A stretch of DNA of 64,000 nucleotides from Halomonas sp. I5-271120 (GCF_030553075.1 NZ_CP130701.1:310001-374000); one strand, 5' to 3'. Positions 28,401 through 36,649 are shown, counted from the stretch's first letter. The notes: a model not told the origin generated them from the letters alone. A program made the numbers and translations.

Positions 28401-28609
28401 AGATTCGGGTAGGCAATGTATACGTAAATCGTAATATCATAGGCGCCGTCGTCGGCGTCCAGCCCTTCGGTGGTCAGGGGCTGTCGGGCACCGGCCCCAA
28501 GGCGGGTGGTCCGAACTATCTGTTGCGTTTCGCCACAGAGAAGACGCTGACTATCAATACCGCCGCGCTCGGCGGCAACGCGTCGCTACTCGCGATGGGT
28601 GATGAATAA
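25436..28609 (+). CDS. putA: Bifunctional proline dehydrogenase / glutamate semialdehyde dehydrogenase
   Basis: PutA oxidises proline to pyrroline-5-carboxylate with FAD and then to glutamate with NAD. The 1057-residue protein has a helical arm (1-170), a proline dehydrogenase barrel (about 180-480, with RLVKGAYWDTEV) and an aldehyde dehydrogenase domain (about 560-1030, with SPWNFPIAIFCG, ETGGMNAM and catalytic Cys844 in AGQRCSALR). It lacks the N-terminal ribbon-helix-helix DNA-binding domain of E. coli PutA, so regulation must come from elsewhere, perhaps the AraC-type protein. The start follows IS DNA by 16 bp and has no visible Shine-Dalgarno sequence. Confidence 0.97.
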   Translation: MLDSTIWKQDLDTLFARISDHYVVDEETFVGELVDFLSADEAEFKRTANQAAELVREVREMDTAVDSIDELLQQYSLDTNEGLMLMCLAEAMLRIPDKATADALIEDKLGPADWKAHVGKSESWFVNASTWGLLMTGRVINLDKPKEGKPAHFINKLVNRMGEPVIRRAMYEAMKIMGKQFVLGRDIEEALKRSKPLFDKGYTYSYDMLGEAARTRADAKRYFDSYADAIKSVGKTSKSLSSKTPSPSISIKLSALHPRYEFGRREQVLEELVGTVRELAAMARERDVAMTIDAEEVDRLELSLEVFRAVYESDTCRGWGHFGLVVQAYAKRALPVLHYINRLADQQGDEIPMRLVKGAYWDTEVKECQQIGVDGYPVYTRKASTDVAYLVCASFLLSESTRGRIFPQFATHNAHTISTILELANEASRPFEFQRLHGMGEALYDAALKRAPQGTYCRIYAPVGAHKDLLPYLVRRLLENGANSSFVHQLVDPRVPVESLCVHPVETLKQYKTYANNRIPLPKDIYGPNRVNSKGVNLNINSQYQPLMDEMAKFMDKEYNAKPLLAFDVADDGSARHDVLCPFDRKVKVGSVQWTSKDQASKAVDAAWAAFPRWENTPVAERAAIIRRLGDLMEENLAELMALCSREGGKLLTDGVDEIREAVDFCRYYATRAEELFGNATTLPGPTGESNELMLSGKGVFAAISPWNFPIAIFCGQVVAAAVAGNPVLAKPAEQTSLAANRIIELLYEAGMPRDVVQLLPGDGPTVGSVLSGDPRITGVVFTGGTDTAQIINRALAAREGAALPTLIAETGGMNAMIVDSTALPEQVVADVVQSAFQSAGQRCSALRVLYLQEDVADRVIEILKGAMDELHVGDPRNLGTDVGPVIDEDARKGLMAHIEKLKGEGRLVAETKLDPVHTAEGTFVAPVAFEIDSIDALEREQFGPILHIVRYKASEIDKVVQSINDRRYGLTFGVHSRNESFAEEIAQKIRVGNVYVNRNIIGAVVGVQPFGGQGLSGTGPKAGGPNYLLRFATEKTLTINTAALGGNASLLAMGDE

Positions 28610-28626
28610 CCCGGATCGAGTAGTCT

Positions 28627-28654
28627 GCCCTGCGGGGGATGCCCCCCGCAGGGC
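28627..28654 (+). terminator. Hairpin after putA
   Basis: A perfect 12-bp stem GCCCTGCGGGGG/CCCCCGCAGGGC with loop ATGC starts 18 bp after the putA stop. No T-run follows, so it may partly attenuate read-through into putP. A second conserved hairpin (AAAGGCC...GGGCCCTTT) follows at about 28664-28711. Confidence 0.6.
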
Positions 28655-28746
28655 GGGAACGTACGAAAAGGCCTTGTAGATCGTCTATAACTAAAGCAGG
28701 GCCCTTTCGGCGTTGGACAACAATAACTGCAGAAGGACGACTCAAG

Positions 28747-28793
28747 ATGATAGAAAAAACCTAGCCCCCAGCTTTACCTTCGCGCTCTACCTG
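28747..28793 (+). pseudogene. Remnant of a putP start
   Basis: The first bases of the putP gene at 31213 recur here, including the upstream GCAGAAGGACGACTCAA leader, but the reading frame hits TAG at codon six and homology ends at 28793. It is a scar of an earlier putA-putP junction, not a gene. Confidence 0.8.
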
Positions 28794-28907
28794 AAGCAGG
28801 TGAAGAGAAAAGAGTTACAAAAACAATGCGTGCCACTACCGGATTCTGCACGGTAAACGCACTAACCGGTCGGAACGAGTTCCGCCCTAATAAATTGGAG
28901 ATGTTCC

Positions 28908-30398
28908 ATGGCTATTGGTGTTTGGATCAGCCTATTTGTTTACTTTGCGCTCATGGTTGCCATCGGCATCTATGCGATGCGCAAAGCCACGTCGTCGTCT
29001 GAAGACTACATGCTAGGTGGACGATCTCTCAGTCCAAAGGTAGCGGCCCTATCGGCCGGTGCATCGGACATGAGCGGTTGGTTGCTCCTGGGTCTGCCCG
29101 GTGCGCTGTTTGCATCTGGCCTGGGTTCTGCCTGGATCGGTATCGGCCTGCTTGTTGGCGCGTTCTTCAACTGGACACTGGTCGCACCACGCCTTCGTGA
29201 ACAGACGGTTCACTATGGCAATGCGATTACCATTCCGTCTTTCCTGGCCAACCGGTTCCCGACTCAGGCGATGTCGCTGAGAACGGTATCCGCTATCGTC
29301 ATCGTGATCTTCTTCGCGGTTTATACAGCGTCAGGCCTGGTGGCAGGCGGCAAGCTGTTTGAAAGCGCGTTCTCCGGGATCTTCAACTTCGGTGGTCTAA
29401 GCGACTACGCCGTAGGTATCGTCATCACCTTGGGCGTGGTACTTGCCTACACGGTGGTCGGTGGCTTCCTGGCCGTGAGCATGACGGACTTCGTGCAAGG
29501 CTGCATCATGATGCTGGCCCTGGTGATCATGCCGGCGGTAGTGCTCTTTGGCGAAGGCGGCGGCGGTTTCGCCCAGGCGTCACAGACGCTGAATGAAGTC
29601 GATCCCACGCTGTTATCCTGGACCAACGGGCTGACCTTTATCGGTTGGCTGTCTGCGGTTACCTGGGGTCTGGGTTATTTCGGTCAGCCGCACATCATCG
29701 TGCGCTTCATGGCTATCCGGACGCTGAAGGAAGTGCCAGTTGCCCGTAACATCGGTATGGGCTGGATGGCTATCTCCCTGATCGGCGCGGTCTCACTGGG
29801 TATTTTCGGCCGCGCTTATGCGGTTCGCAATGGCTTGAACATTGAAGATCCAGAAACCATCTTCATCGTTCTGTCGAACCTGCTGTTCCATCCGCTGATC
29901 ACTGGCTTCCTCTATGCAGCACTGCTGGCAGCGATCATGAGCACCATCTCCAGTCAGCTGCTGGTGTCCTCATCCTCACTGACCGAGGACTTCTATCGCC
30001 TGTTCCTGCGTAAAGAAGCCAGCGATCGTGAGTGTGTGAATGTTGGCCGCATCTGCGTAGTACTGGTTGGCCTGGTTGCTGCCGTCATTGCCTCTGATCC
30101 CAACTCTCAGGTTCTGGGACTGGTCAGTAATGCCTGGGCAGGCTTCGGCTCGGCGTTTGGTCCTTTGATCATTCTGTCGCTGATGTGGCAGCGTACTAAC
30201 GGCGCTGGTGCCATTGCGGGCATGGTGGTCGGTGCTCTCACCGTCATTATCTGGATCTCTCTGGGCTGGAATGGATCGTTCATGGGTGGCCCGGGTGTGT
30301 ACGAGATCATTCCTGGCTTCATCGCTTCCATGATTGCCATTCTGGTGGTGAGCAGCGTTACTGCTGATGCAGGCGAATATCAGCACATCACTCGCTAA
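28908..30398 (+). CDS. putP: Sodium/proline symporter, first copy
   Basis: A 496-residue solute:sodium symporter with about thirteen membrane helices. It has the SSS-family GGRSL segment after helix 1, ASDMSGWLLLGLPGA, and the TASGLVAGGKLFE and SSQLLVSSSSLTEDFY segments typical of PutP. It should import proline with Na+ for catabolism or osmoprotection. GGAGA six bases upstream supports the ATG. It differs clearly from the second PutP, especially at the N-terminus, and sits inside a duplication scar, suggesting it arrived separately. Confidence 0.93.
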   Translation: MAIGVWISLFVYFALMVAIGIYAMRKATSSSEDYMLGGRSLSPKVAALSAGASDMSGWLLLGLPGALFASGLGSAWIGIGLLVGAFFNWTLVAPRLREQTVHYGNAITIPSFLANRFPTQAMSLRTVSAIVIVIFFAVYTASGLVAGGKLFESAFSGIFNFGGLSDYAVGIVITLGVVLAYTVVGGFLAVSMTDFVQGCIMMLALVIMPAVVLFGEGGGGFAQASQTLNEVDPTLLSWTNGLTFIGWLSAVTWGLGYFGQPHIIVRFMAIRTLKEVPVARNIGMGWMAISLIGAVSLGIFGRAYAVRNGLNIEDPETIFIVLSNLLFHPLITGFLYAALLAAIMSTISSQLLVSSSSLTEDFYRLFLRKEASDRECVNVGRICVVLVGLVAAVIASDPNSQVLGLVSNAWAGFGSAFGPLIILSLMWQRTNGAGAIAGMVVGALTVIIWISLGWNGSFMGGPGVYEIIPGFIASMIAILVVSSVTADAGEYQHITR

Positions 30399-30834
30399 GA
30401 GCGCGCGCATGACGCTCTCAACGTAGTGAAAGGCGTAGTAACAAGCGAGTAACAAGCGTAGTGAAAGGGCTCCTGAGGGGGCCCTTTTTATTATCTGCTG
30501 ATACCAGGCCAACAGGACCCGGCTGGCGGCCACCATCGCCAGCGTAATGCCCTCCCCCAGTTTTCGCTTTTTGACTCATGTTGACCCGAGTCGCCATCAA
30601 GTGCCCGGCGTCCTTGCCGGCTGCCAACGCCAGCCCCTACCTGGTCGTTGCGCACAAAGACCGCCAGTGTTGCCACGGTGAATGGGCAAGTGATCGAGCA
30701 GTTACGCGCGCCGAGCTTGCGCAGATCTACCTTGAGCATGTGATACCGAACAGCGATGCATAGCCCCCTCATTCCGACCTGAATGAAGCGGCCATAAACC
30801 CTATGATATTCATCGTCAGATAGATGCCCGGGCC
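30399..30834. other. Region between first putP and the duplication scar
   Basis: After the stop come short direct repeats (CGTAGTGAAAGG at 30422 and 30457) and a terminator. The remaining 340 bases hold no credible gene; weak frames on both strands show no family resemblance. It is probably DNA left from the rearrangement that brought in the first putP. Confidence 0.5.
30464..30491 (+). terminator. Rho-independent terminator after first putP
   Basis: The stem AAAGGGCTCC / GGGGCCCTTT (with one G-T pair) is closed by a short loop and followed by TTTTATTAT. It ends the first putP transcript. Confidence 0.75.
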
Positions 30835-31070
30835 GAATCCTTCCTGGGAGTAAATTCGGGCAAGCAATGTAGACGTAAATCGTAATATCATTGGCGCCGT
30901 CGTCAGCGTTCGGCCCTTCGATGGTCAGGGTCTATCAGGCACCGCTCTCATGCGGGTGGCCCCATCTATCTGCTGCGTTTCGTCTTTTTCGCTTCGTCCC
31001 AGAGATAACCCTGACCATCAATACCGCCGCGTTCGACGGCACCGCGTCGCTATTCGCTATGGGTGATGAG
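30835..31070 (+). pseudogene. Decayed 3' fragment of putA
   Basis: This stretch matches the last ~240 bases of putA, beginning at GAATCCTTC, but has deletions, frame changes and a lost stop codon (GATGAATAA in putA, GATGAGTCA here). Recognisable words include AATGTAGACGTAAATCG and the end ITINTAAFDGTASLFAMGDE in a shifted frame. It is a relic of the putA-putP junction. Confidence 0.85.
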
Positions 31071-31260
31071 TCACTCATTACGAATGGTCTGCCAAGCAGG
31101 ATAGTAACGCTCCGCTTGGCGGGTACGTACGAAAAGGCCTTGCCTTTCTTTTATAAGAAAAGCAGGGCCCTTTCGGCGTTTGACAACCATAACCGCAGAA
31201 GGACGACTCAACATGGTTGAAAACAACCTGACCATCGGCTTTACCTTCGCGCTCTATCTG
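30835..31260 (+). repeat. Right copy of duplicated putA/putP junction
   Basis: Matches 28373-28793. Here the putA end is ruined and the putP start is intact, the mirror image of the left copy. The GC-rich hairpin of the left copy is replaced by a different pairing (GCCAAGC/GCTTGGC), while the AAAAGGCC...GGGCCCTTT hairpin is kept. Confidence 0.88.
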
Positions 31261-32691
31261 GTGGTGATGCTCGGCATCGGCGTCATCGCTTATAAGCGCA
31301 CGACCAACCTCTCCGACTACATTCTTGGCGGTCGTTCTCTTGGGCCCTGGACGTCAGCTATTTCGGCCGGCGCCTCCGACATGTCCGGCTGGCTGCTGCT
31401 TGGCCTGCCGGGCGCAGCCTATGTCAGCGGCCTTTCTGCTGGCTGGATCGGCATCGGTCTGCTCGCAGGCACCTGGCTGAACTGGCTGATCGTGGCCCGC
31501 CGCATGCGCGTCTACAGCTTCAAGTCTGGCGACGCCCTGACCCTGCCGGAGTTCTTCGCCAACCGCTTCCGCGACAAGACTCAGCTGCTACGTGTGGTAT
31601 CAGCGATCTTCATCCTGATGTTCTTCATGTTCTACACCAGCTCCGGCCTGGTCGCCGGCGGCAAGCTGTTCGAAACTGTCTTCGGCCTCGATTACACCCT
31701 GGCAGTGACAGTCGGCACCCTGGCAATCATCTCCTACACCTTCTTCGGCGGTTTCCTGGCGGTGTCCTGGACCGACTTGATCCAAGGCCTGATGATGGCT
31801 GCCGCCCTGCTGATCGTACCGGTCATCGCCCTGTCCGAGCTCGGTGGTTTCAGCGGCAGTAGCGCCCAGATCCTCGCCGAAAATGGTGACATGCTGAAAT
31901 GGTTCACCGATGCCAACACCGGCGAGTCCCTGACCGCTATCGGCATCATCAGCTCCATGGCATGGGGCCTGGGTTATTTCGGTCAGCCGCATATCCTAGC
32001 GCGCTTTGCCGCCATCCGCAGCCCGAACGACATCCCGGCCGCACGTCGCATCGCCGTGTCCTGGTCGGCGCTCTGCCTGATCTGTGCCATGGGTGTTGGC
32101 CTGCTGGGCACCGTCTACATGGCCCGCGACCTGGGTGACGGCGAGACCATCTTCATGATCATGGTCAATGCTATCTTCCATCCGGTCATCGCCGGCGTGC
32201 TGCTGGCCGCGATCCTGGCAGCCGTGATGTCCACCGCCGACTCCCAACTGCTGGTCTCTTCCTCAGCCCTGACCGATGACTTCTACAAAGCCATGATCCG
32301 TAAGGATGCCTCTCAGAGTGAACTGGTCTGGGTGGGGCGCTTCGCGGTCATCGGCATCGCCGTCATTGCCTACCTGCTGGCCCTGAACCCGGACTCTTCC
32401 GTGCTGGGACTGGTGTCCTACGCCTGGGCGGGCTTCGGCGCGGCCTTCGGCCCGGCGCTGATCATGGCCCTGTTCTGGCGTCGCATGAACACCTGGGGCG
32501 CCCTGGCCGGCATCTTGGTCGGTGGTGTGACCGTAGTGGCCTGGGCTCAGATCTCCGGCGGCATCTTCGATCTTTACGAAATCGTGCCGGGCGTGATCTT
32601 CGCCTACATCGCCATCGTTGTGGTCTCACTGATCACCGGTGAGCCGACTGCCGAGATCACCGAGGAGTTCGACTCCATCAAGGAAGGTTGA
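31213..32691 (+). CDS. putP: Sodium/proline symporter, second copy
   Basis: A 492-residue PutP with about thirteen helices, the GGRSLGPW segment, ASDMSGWLLLGLPGA, SSGLVAGGKLFE and ADSQLLVSSSALTDDFY. By position in the duplicated junction this is the original partner of putA. AAGGA nine bases before ATG 31213 supports that start over a longer upstream frame running into the putA relic. The N-terminus (VENNLTIGFTF) and the acidic C-terminal tail differ from the first copy, so the two transporters may differ in affinity or control. Confidence 0.93.
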   Translation: MVENNLTIGFTFALYLVVMLGIGVIAYKRTTNLSDYILGGRSLGPWTSAISAGASDMSGWLLLGLPGAAYVSGLSAGWIGIGLLAGTWLNWLIVARRMRVYSFKSGDALTLPEFFANRFRDKTQLLRVVSAIFILMFFMFYTSSGLVAGGKLFETVFGLDYTLAVTVGTLAIISYTFFGGFLAVSWTDLIQGLMMAAALLIVPVIALSELGGFSGSSAQILAENGDMLKWFTDANTGESLTAIGIISSMAWGLGYFGQPHILARFAAIRSPNDIPAARRIAVSWSALCLICAMGVGLLGTVYMARDLGDGETIFMIMVNAIFHPVIAGVLLAAILAAVMSTADSQLLVSSSALTDDFYKAMIRKDASQSELVWVGRFAVIGIAVIAYLLALNPDSSVLGLVSYAWAGFGAAFGPALIMALFWRRMNTWGALAGILVGGVTVVAWAQISGGIFDLYEIVPGVIFAYIAIVVVSLITGEPTAEITEEFDSIKEG

Positions 32692-32733
32692 ACCTTTTCC
32701 ATCTCGAGCAAGTTTCGGTTCAGAGCTAGAACT

Positions 32734-32759
32734 GCGGGGGCGCCCATTGGCGCCCCCGC
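32734..32759. terminator. Hairpin after second putP
   Basis: A perfect 11-bp GC-rich stem GCGGGGGCGCC/GGCGCCCCCGC with loop CATT lies between the converging putP and YbgE-like genes. T-runs are weak on both sides; it probably serves both directions. Confidence 0.65.
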
Positions 32760-32825
32760 TGCGTTTCATGCCTTCACGAACCTAGCTGGCTGACGCCTGA
32801 CCAGCTTGCTGACCCAGTCCACCGC

Positions 32826-33116
32826 TCAGGCCGCCGTCATTCGGCCAAGCACGAATAGCGCAAAAACCACCAGCCCCCACCAGCAGGCGGGCGCTGACAT
32901 CAACTGACGAAGCCAACGACGAGGCGCTGTCACCCCCACCCCGTGCATGAAACCTGCCCCTATTGCCCATAGCCCCAGCAGCACCATCGGCAGGCGCCAT
33001 CCCCAGGACAAGTCGCTGAGCGCCTCAGGCCGCCACAGCAGCGCCACCGAGAGAACCGACGACAGCACCAGGCCGGCAAAGGGCAGCCAAACCTGCCGTA
33101 ACATGCGTGAATTCAT
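32826..33116 (-). CDS. YbgE-like membrane protein (cyd-operon family), orphan
   Basis: A 96-residue protein with three membrane helices (about 10-28, 40-60 and 77-93). The segment AIGAGFMHGVGVTAPRRWLRQL matches the GxxHGVGF...P pattern of E. coli YbgE, a small protein of the cytochrome bd (cydAB) operon. No cydA, cydB or cydX is in the window, so it is out of its usual setting. AAGGAGG just before ATG 33116 fixes a start shorter than the longest frame. Family assignment is by motif only. Confidence 0.65.
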   Translation of the reverse strand: MNSRMLRQVWLPFAGLVLSSVLSVALLWRPEALSDLSWGWRLPMVLLGLWAIGAGFMHGVGVTAPRRWLRQLMSAPACWWGLVVFALFVLGRMTAA

Positions 33117-33428
33117 ATGTCCTCCTTGCCGACTCGCCGTTATCAAGCAGCGTCTCTCTGATAGCCAGTCAAGACCAATTCAGATGACTTGGCGAATCAT
33201 CATCGCTCACATGGCTGCATCACCTTTACACATCCTATACAGAATCATGCCTTTGATAAGAGGCCATTAACCTCATACCCTCCATATTCTGGGGCAATCA
33301 TAACTATCAGCGTGATTGGAAAAATCTTGATGCCAAAGGAAACACTGTTTCCTATACTGCTCTTGTCAAACTAGGAGCCGGCCAGCGACCGCTAGCGTCG
33401 ATCCACTAGAAGCAACCAGGAGGCTTAC
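33117..33428. other. Divergent promoter region
   Basis: A 312-base gap between the YbgE-like gene and a rightward ompW gene. It is AT-richer than the flanks and probably carries both promoters. I see no specific operator. Confidence 0.45.
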
Positions 33429-34037
33429 ATGAACAAGGCAACTCTTTTTTCCGCAGCTGTTATCGCCACCAGCGGCTTGATGGCTACCCAGACGGCTATG
33501 GCCTATCAGGCTGGTGATATCTTCGTGCGCGGCGGTGTCGCTCAAGTCGAGCCCACTTCCGACAACGGCAACCTCAACGGGGCTGAGCTCGATGTATCCG
33601 ACGAGCGTGGTTTCACCTATGGCTTTGGCTATCTGTTGACCGACAAGGTTGGCGTCGAGCTCAACAGCAGCGAGCCCTTCGAGCACGACCTGAGCCTAGG
33701 TGGAAAAGGCATCGGCAGCGTGGATCGCACCCCGGTCAACCTGCTGGCGAACTACTACCCGCTGGGCGGTACTAGGGGCAAGGTACAGCCCTACGTCGGG
33801 GTCGGGGTCAACTACACCACCTACTCCGATGAAGAGCTGAGTGGCCTGAATATCGATGACTCCTGGGGTGCGATAGGCCAGGTCGGCGTCGATCTCGCCC
33901 TCACTGACTATCTGCTGCTCAATGGCTCGGTGAGCTATTCCGATGTCGAAGCCGACGCCAGCCTGAATGGCAATGGCATCGGTACCGCGGATATCGATCC
34001 GGTAACCATCGGCGGCGGCATCACCCTGCGCTTCTAA
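33429..34037 (+). CDS. OmpW-family outer membrane protein
   Basis: A 202-residue eight-stranded beta-barrel protein. The signal peptide is about 25 residues (cut after QTAMA). The mature start AGDIFVRGGVAQVEP, the YYPLGG segment, VQPYVGVGVNYT and the C-terminal GGGITLRF, ending in phenylalanine for barrel assembly, are family hallmarks. OmpW proteins form narrow hydrophobic channels and often respond to salt or stress. AGGAGG upstream gives a strong start. It is related to the second OmpW at 35723-36361. Confidence 0.93.
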   Translation: MNKATLFSAAVIATSGLMATQTAMAYQAGDIFVRGGVAQVEPTSDNGNLNGAELDVSDERGFTYGFGYLLTDKVGVELNSSEPFEHDLSLGGKGIGSVDRTPVNLLANYYPLGGTRGKVQPYVGVGVNYTTYSDEELSGLNIDDSWGAIGQVGVDLALTDYLLLNGSVSYSDVEADASLNGNGIGTADIDPVTIGGGITLRF

Positions 34038-34098
34038 TGAATGGCATCTAGCAACACGCTTCTGATCAGGCACTGCTGATCAAGAGTAGAAGCATCTA

Positions 34099-34128
34099 AC
34101 GCCGGGCCCTTGGCCCGGCGTTTTTTTT
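34099..34128 (+). terminator. Rho-independent terminator after ompW
   Basis: A perfect 10-bp stem ACGCCGGGCC/GGCCCGGCGT with loop CTT is followed by eight T residues. It is a textbook intrinsic terminator for the ompW gene. Confidence 0.92.
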
Positions 34129-34215
34129 GCTGCGAGCAAGCGCATCGACGATAATATTGCGCCGAAAATCTCATGTTCTTTCCAACGTTCCACTATCAAC
34201 TCGCAGGTATTCTCC

Positions 34216-35550
34216 GTGAAAACGCGTCTTTCCGGTTTCGAGGTGCTCGCGCTGGGCTTCATGACCTTCGCTCTGTTCCTCGGGGCCGGCAACATCATCT
34301 TCCCGCCGCAAGTCGGCCAGGGTGCCGGAATCGCCTTCTGGCCCGCGGCACTGGGCTTTCTGGTCACTGGCGTCGGCCTGCCATTGCTAGGCATCGTGGC
34401 TGTGGCCATCGTCGGCGGCGGTCTGGACCGACTGACCTCGCCACTACCCAAGGTGGCAGCAATGCTCTTCGGCCTGGGCATCTATCTGTCGATCGGCCCG
34501 CTGTTCGCATTGCCCCGTACCGGCACCGTGGCCTTCGAGATGGGCATGCGCCCCTTCATCGACTCCGCTCCAAGCACCGGCCTGGCCATTCACTCGGTGC
34601 TTTTCTTTGGCCTCGCCACCTTGCTGGCGTTGTCGCCCGGCCGGCTGGTCGATGTGATCGGCAAGTGGATCACCCCCCTGCTGATATTCCTGCTGATGGT
34701 GATCGCCGCCGCCACCTTGCTCTTTCCTCAGGGGCCGCTGGGGCCGATCAGCGAGTCCTGGGTCGATGCGCCCTTCGCTCAGGGTTTTGAAAACGGTTAC
34801 CTGACCATGGACACCCTGGCCTCGCTGGTCTTCGGCATCCTGATCGTCAGCGCTATCCGCGAGCGCGGCATCGAGGATCGCCGCACCCTGATGCGCTACA
34901 CCCTGATGACCGGTGTGATCGCCGCGACCTGCCTGGCCGCGGTCTATCTGCCCCTGGCCTACATGGGCGCCACCAGCCATGAGGTAGCGGCCGGTGCCGA
35001 CAACGGCACACTGATTCCCACCTATGTGCAGGCGCTGTTCGGCCCGGCCGGCCCAGTGTTGCTGGCAGTGATCATCACCTTGGCCTGTCTGACCACGGCG
35101 GTTGGCCTGCTGACCTCCTGCGGCGAGTACTTCCATCGTCTCTTCCCGCGTCTACCCTACCGAGTGATGGTCATCGTCATGGGCGCCTTTTCCGCCCTGG
35201 TGGCCAACCAGGGGTTGGATAGCCTGATCCGCGTCTCGGTGCCGGTACTGGTGGCCCTCTACCCACCGGCCATCGCCCTGATAGCTCTGTCTATGCTGCG
35301 CAGGCAGTTGGCGGACGCGCCGCGGGTCTTCTCCTGCACGATGGGGCTGACCTTCGCCGCCAGTCTGCTGGACGGCCTGGCCGCCAGCGGCATCGAGACA
35401 CTGGTGAAGCCAGCAAGCACCCTGCAGGCCATGCTGCCACTAGGCGAGACAAGTTTCGGCTGGGTGCTGCCGGCCGCCGCTGGCCTGCTGCTGGGCCTGG
35501 CCATTAGTCGCCGCAGCGGCGTCTCGCTGGACCCGGCACTCGCCGACTGA
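34216..35550 (+). CDS. brnQ: Branched-chain amino acid:cation symporter
   Basis: A 444-residue LIVCS-family transporter with about twelve helices. The N-terminal ALGFMTFALFLGAGNIIFPP is the family signature. It should take up Leu, Ile and Val with Na+ or H+. The start is a GTG at 34216, ahead of KTRLSGFEVLALGF, placed as in E. coli BrnQ; the ribosome site is weak. It lies alone between two OmpW genes and ends before a bidirectional hairpin. Confidence 0.93.
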   Translation: MKTRLSGFEVLALGFMTFALFLGAGNIIFPPQVGQGAGIAFWPAALGFLVTGVGLPLLGIVAVAIVGGGLDRLTSPLPKVAAMLFGLGIYLSIGPLFALPRTGTVAFEMGMRPFIDSAPSTGLAIHSVLFFGLATLLALSPGRLVDVIGKWITPLLIFLLMVIAAATLLFPQGPLGPISESWVDAPFAQGFENGYLTMDTLASLVFGILIVSAIRERGIEDRRTLMRYTLMTGVIAATCLAAVYLPLAYMGATSHEVAAGADNGTLIPTYVQALFGPAGPVLLAVIITLACLTTAVGLLTSCGEYFHRLFPRLPYRVMVIVMGAFSALVANQGLDSLIRVSVPVLVALYPPAIALIALSMLRRQLADAPRVFSCTMGLTFAASLLDGLAASGIETLVKPASTLQAMLPLGETSFGWVLPAAAGLLLGLAISRRSGVSLDPALAD

Positions 35551-35629
35551 GACCACCAAGGGGGCCCTTAGGGGCATGCGACATGCCGGAGCACTAAAAG
35601 CGCCAGAGCACTCAAGGTGCCCAACGCAA

Positions 35630-35659
35630 GACGCCCGCTTCCCATCGGAAGCGGGCGTC
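35630..35659. terminator. Bidirectional hairpin between brnQ and ompW paralogue
   Basis: A perfect 13-bp stem GACGCCCGCTTCC/GGAAGCGGGCGTC with loop CATC lies between converging genes. It probably ends both transcripts. Confidence 0.75.
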
Positions 35660-35722
35660 GTCGTTTAGGCGGCTCATTCAGGTGAGTCGTTCAGGCGATT
35701 CTTGCAGACAACCGCATGTGGC

Positions 35723-36361
35723 TCAGAAGCGGTAGCTCAGGCCCGCCATCACCACCACCGGGTCGATCTCGACGGTGCCGGCATCGCTGCCGCCAACCTT
35801 GGCATCGGTATCGATGTCCAGATACCAGGCCGCCGCATTGAGCGCCCAATGATCATCGATCACCAGATCGACCCCGACCTGACCCGCGGCCCCCCAGGAA
35901 TCATCGAGCTCCAGGGTTGAGCCATCGACCTTTTCATCGGTGAAGGTGGTGTAATTGACGCCCAGTCCGGCATAAGGCTGCACGCGTGCCTGGGTGCCGC
36001 CCAGCGGATAGTACTGCAGGGTCAAGGTCGGCGGCAGGTGCTTGGTAGAGGCCTGGTTGGCACCATTCAGCTCAATGTCGTGTTCGAAGCGCTGAGCGGC
36101 AAGGAGCTCGACACCCAGCTTGTCGGTAAACCGATAGCCCAGGGTGAAGGCGGCCGCACTGTCGCTCTGCACGTCCACGTCAATGGCACCGTTGGAGAGG
36201 GTGCCGTTGTCGCTCTTCGGCGTGACCTTGGCCACGCCGAAGCGGGTGAAGATATCCCCGACGCCATACTGGGAACCGGCAGCGAGTGCATCGCTTGAAT
36301 GGACAGCGCTGGCAGCGACCAGGCCAGTGGCGAGAACAGCAGTGAGGACAGAATAACGCAT
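35723..36361 (-). CDS. OmpW-family outer membrane protein, second copy
   Basis: A 212-residue barrel protein with a ~27-residue signal peptide (cut near SSDALA), GVGDIFTRFGVAKVTPKSDNG, YYPLGGTQARVQPYAGLGVNYT and a C-terminal GLSYRF. It shares the whole pattern with the OmpW at 33429 and is a diverged paralogue. AAAGGA eight bases before the ATG supports the start. It converges on brnQ. A separate promoter must lie in the 36362-36649 gap. Confidence 0.93.
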   Translation of the reverse strand: MRYSVLTAVLATGLVAASAVHSSDALAAGSQYGVGDIFTRFGVAKVTPKSDNGTLSNGAIDVDVQSDSAAAFTLGYRFTDKLGVELLAAQRFEHDIELNGANQASTKHLPPTLTLQYYPLGGTQARVQPYAGLGVNYTTFTDEKVDGSTLELDDSWGAAGQVGVDLVIDDHWALNAAAWYLDIDTDAKVGGSDAGTVEIDPVVVMAGLSYRF

Positions 36362-36649
36362 GACTCGATTCCTTTTGATGTCGAGGCAGCCATGGCTGCC
36401 GAAAAAGACATCCCGAGTCTACTCAGCGAGAAAGGGGCAAATATTGATTCAGCGCAAGACCGGAAGGCTCACCGCCCGGCCTGCGACAATACACCCCGTC
36501 ATCAGCGCCAGCGCCACGGCCTCAACGGTTATCGAAGAAAATGAAGCCAGTGGAATGGTTGAGCAACATCAGCGCGCAGCCAGTAACAACACCGAGTAAA
36601 ACACCCAGTGAGAAGCGCCAATGACTAAGCTAGTAAGCATTAGGTGAAC

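Larger units (their letters stand above)
28373..28793 (+). repeat. Left copy of duplicated putA/putP junction
   Basis: This segment covers the 3' end of putA, the intergenic hairpins and a decayed start of a putP gene. It matches 30835-31260 over its length with scattered differences (about 10 in one 82-base stretch compared by hand) and several indels. In this copy the putA end is intact. Confidence 0.88.

Noticed and set aside
30835..31260. A possible small gene in the frame 30891-31220
   Set aside because: Its sequence is the decayed end of putA plus the putP leader, so it is a relic, not a new gene.
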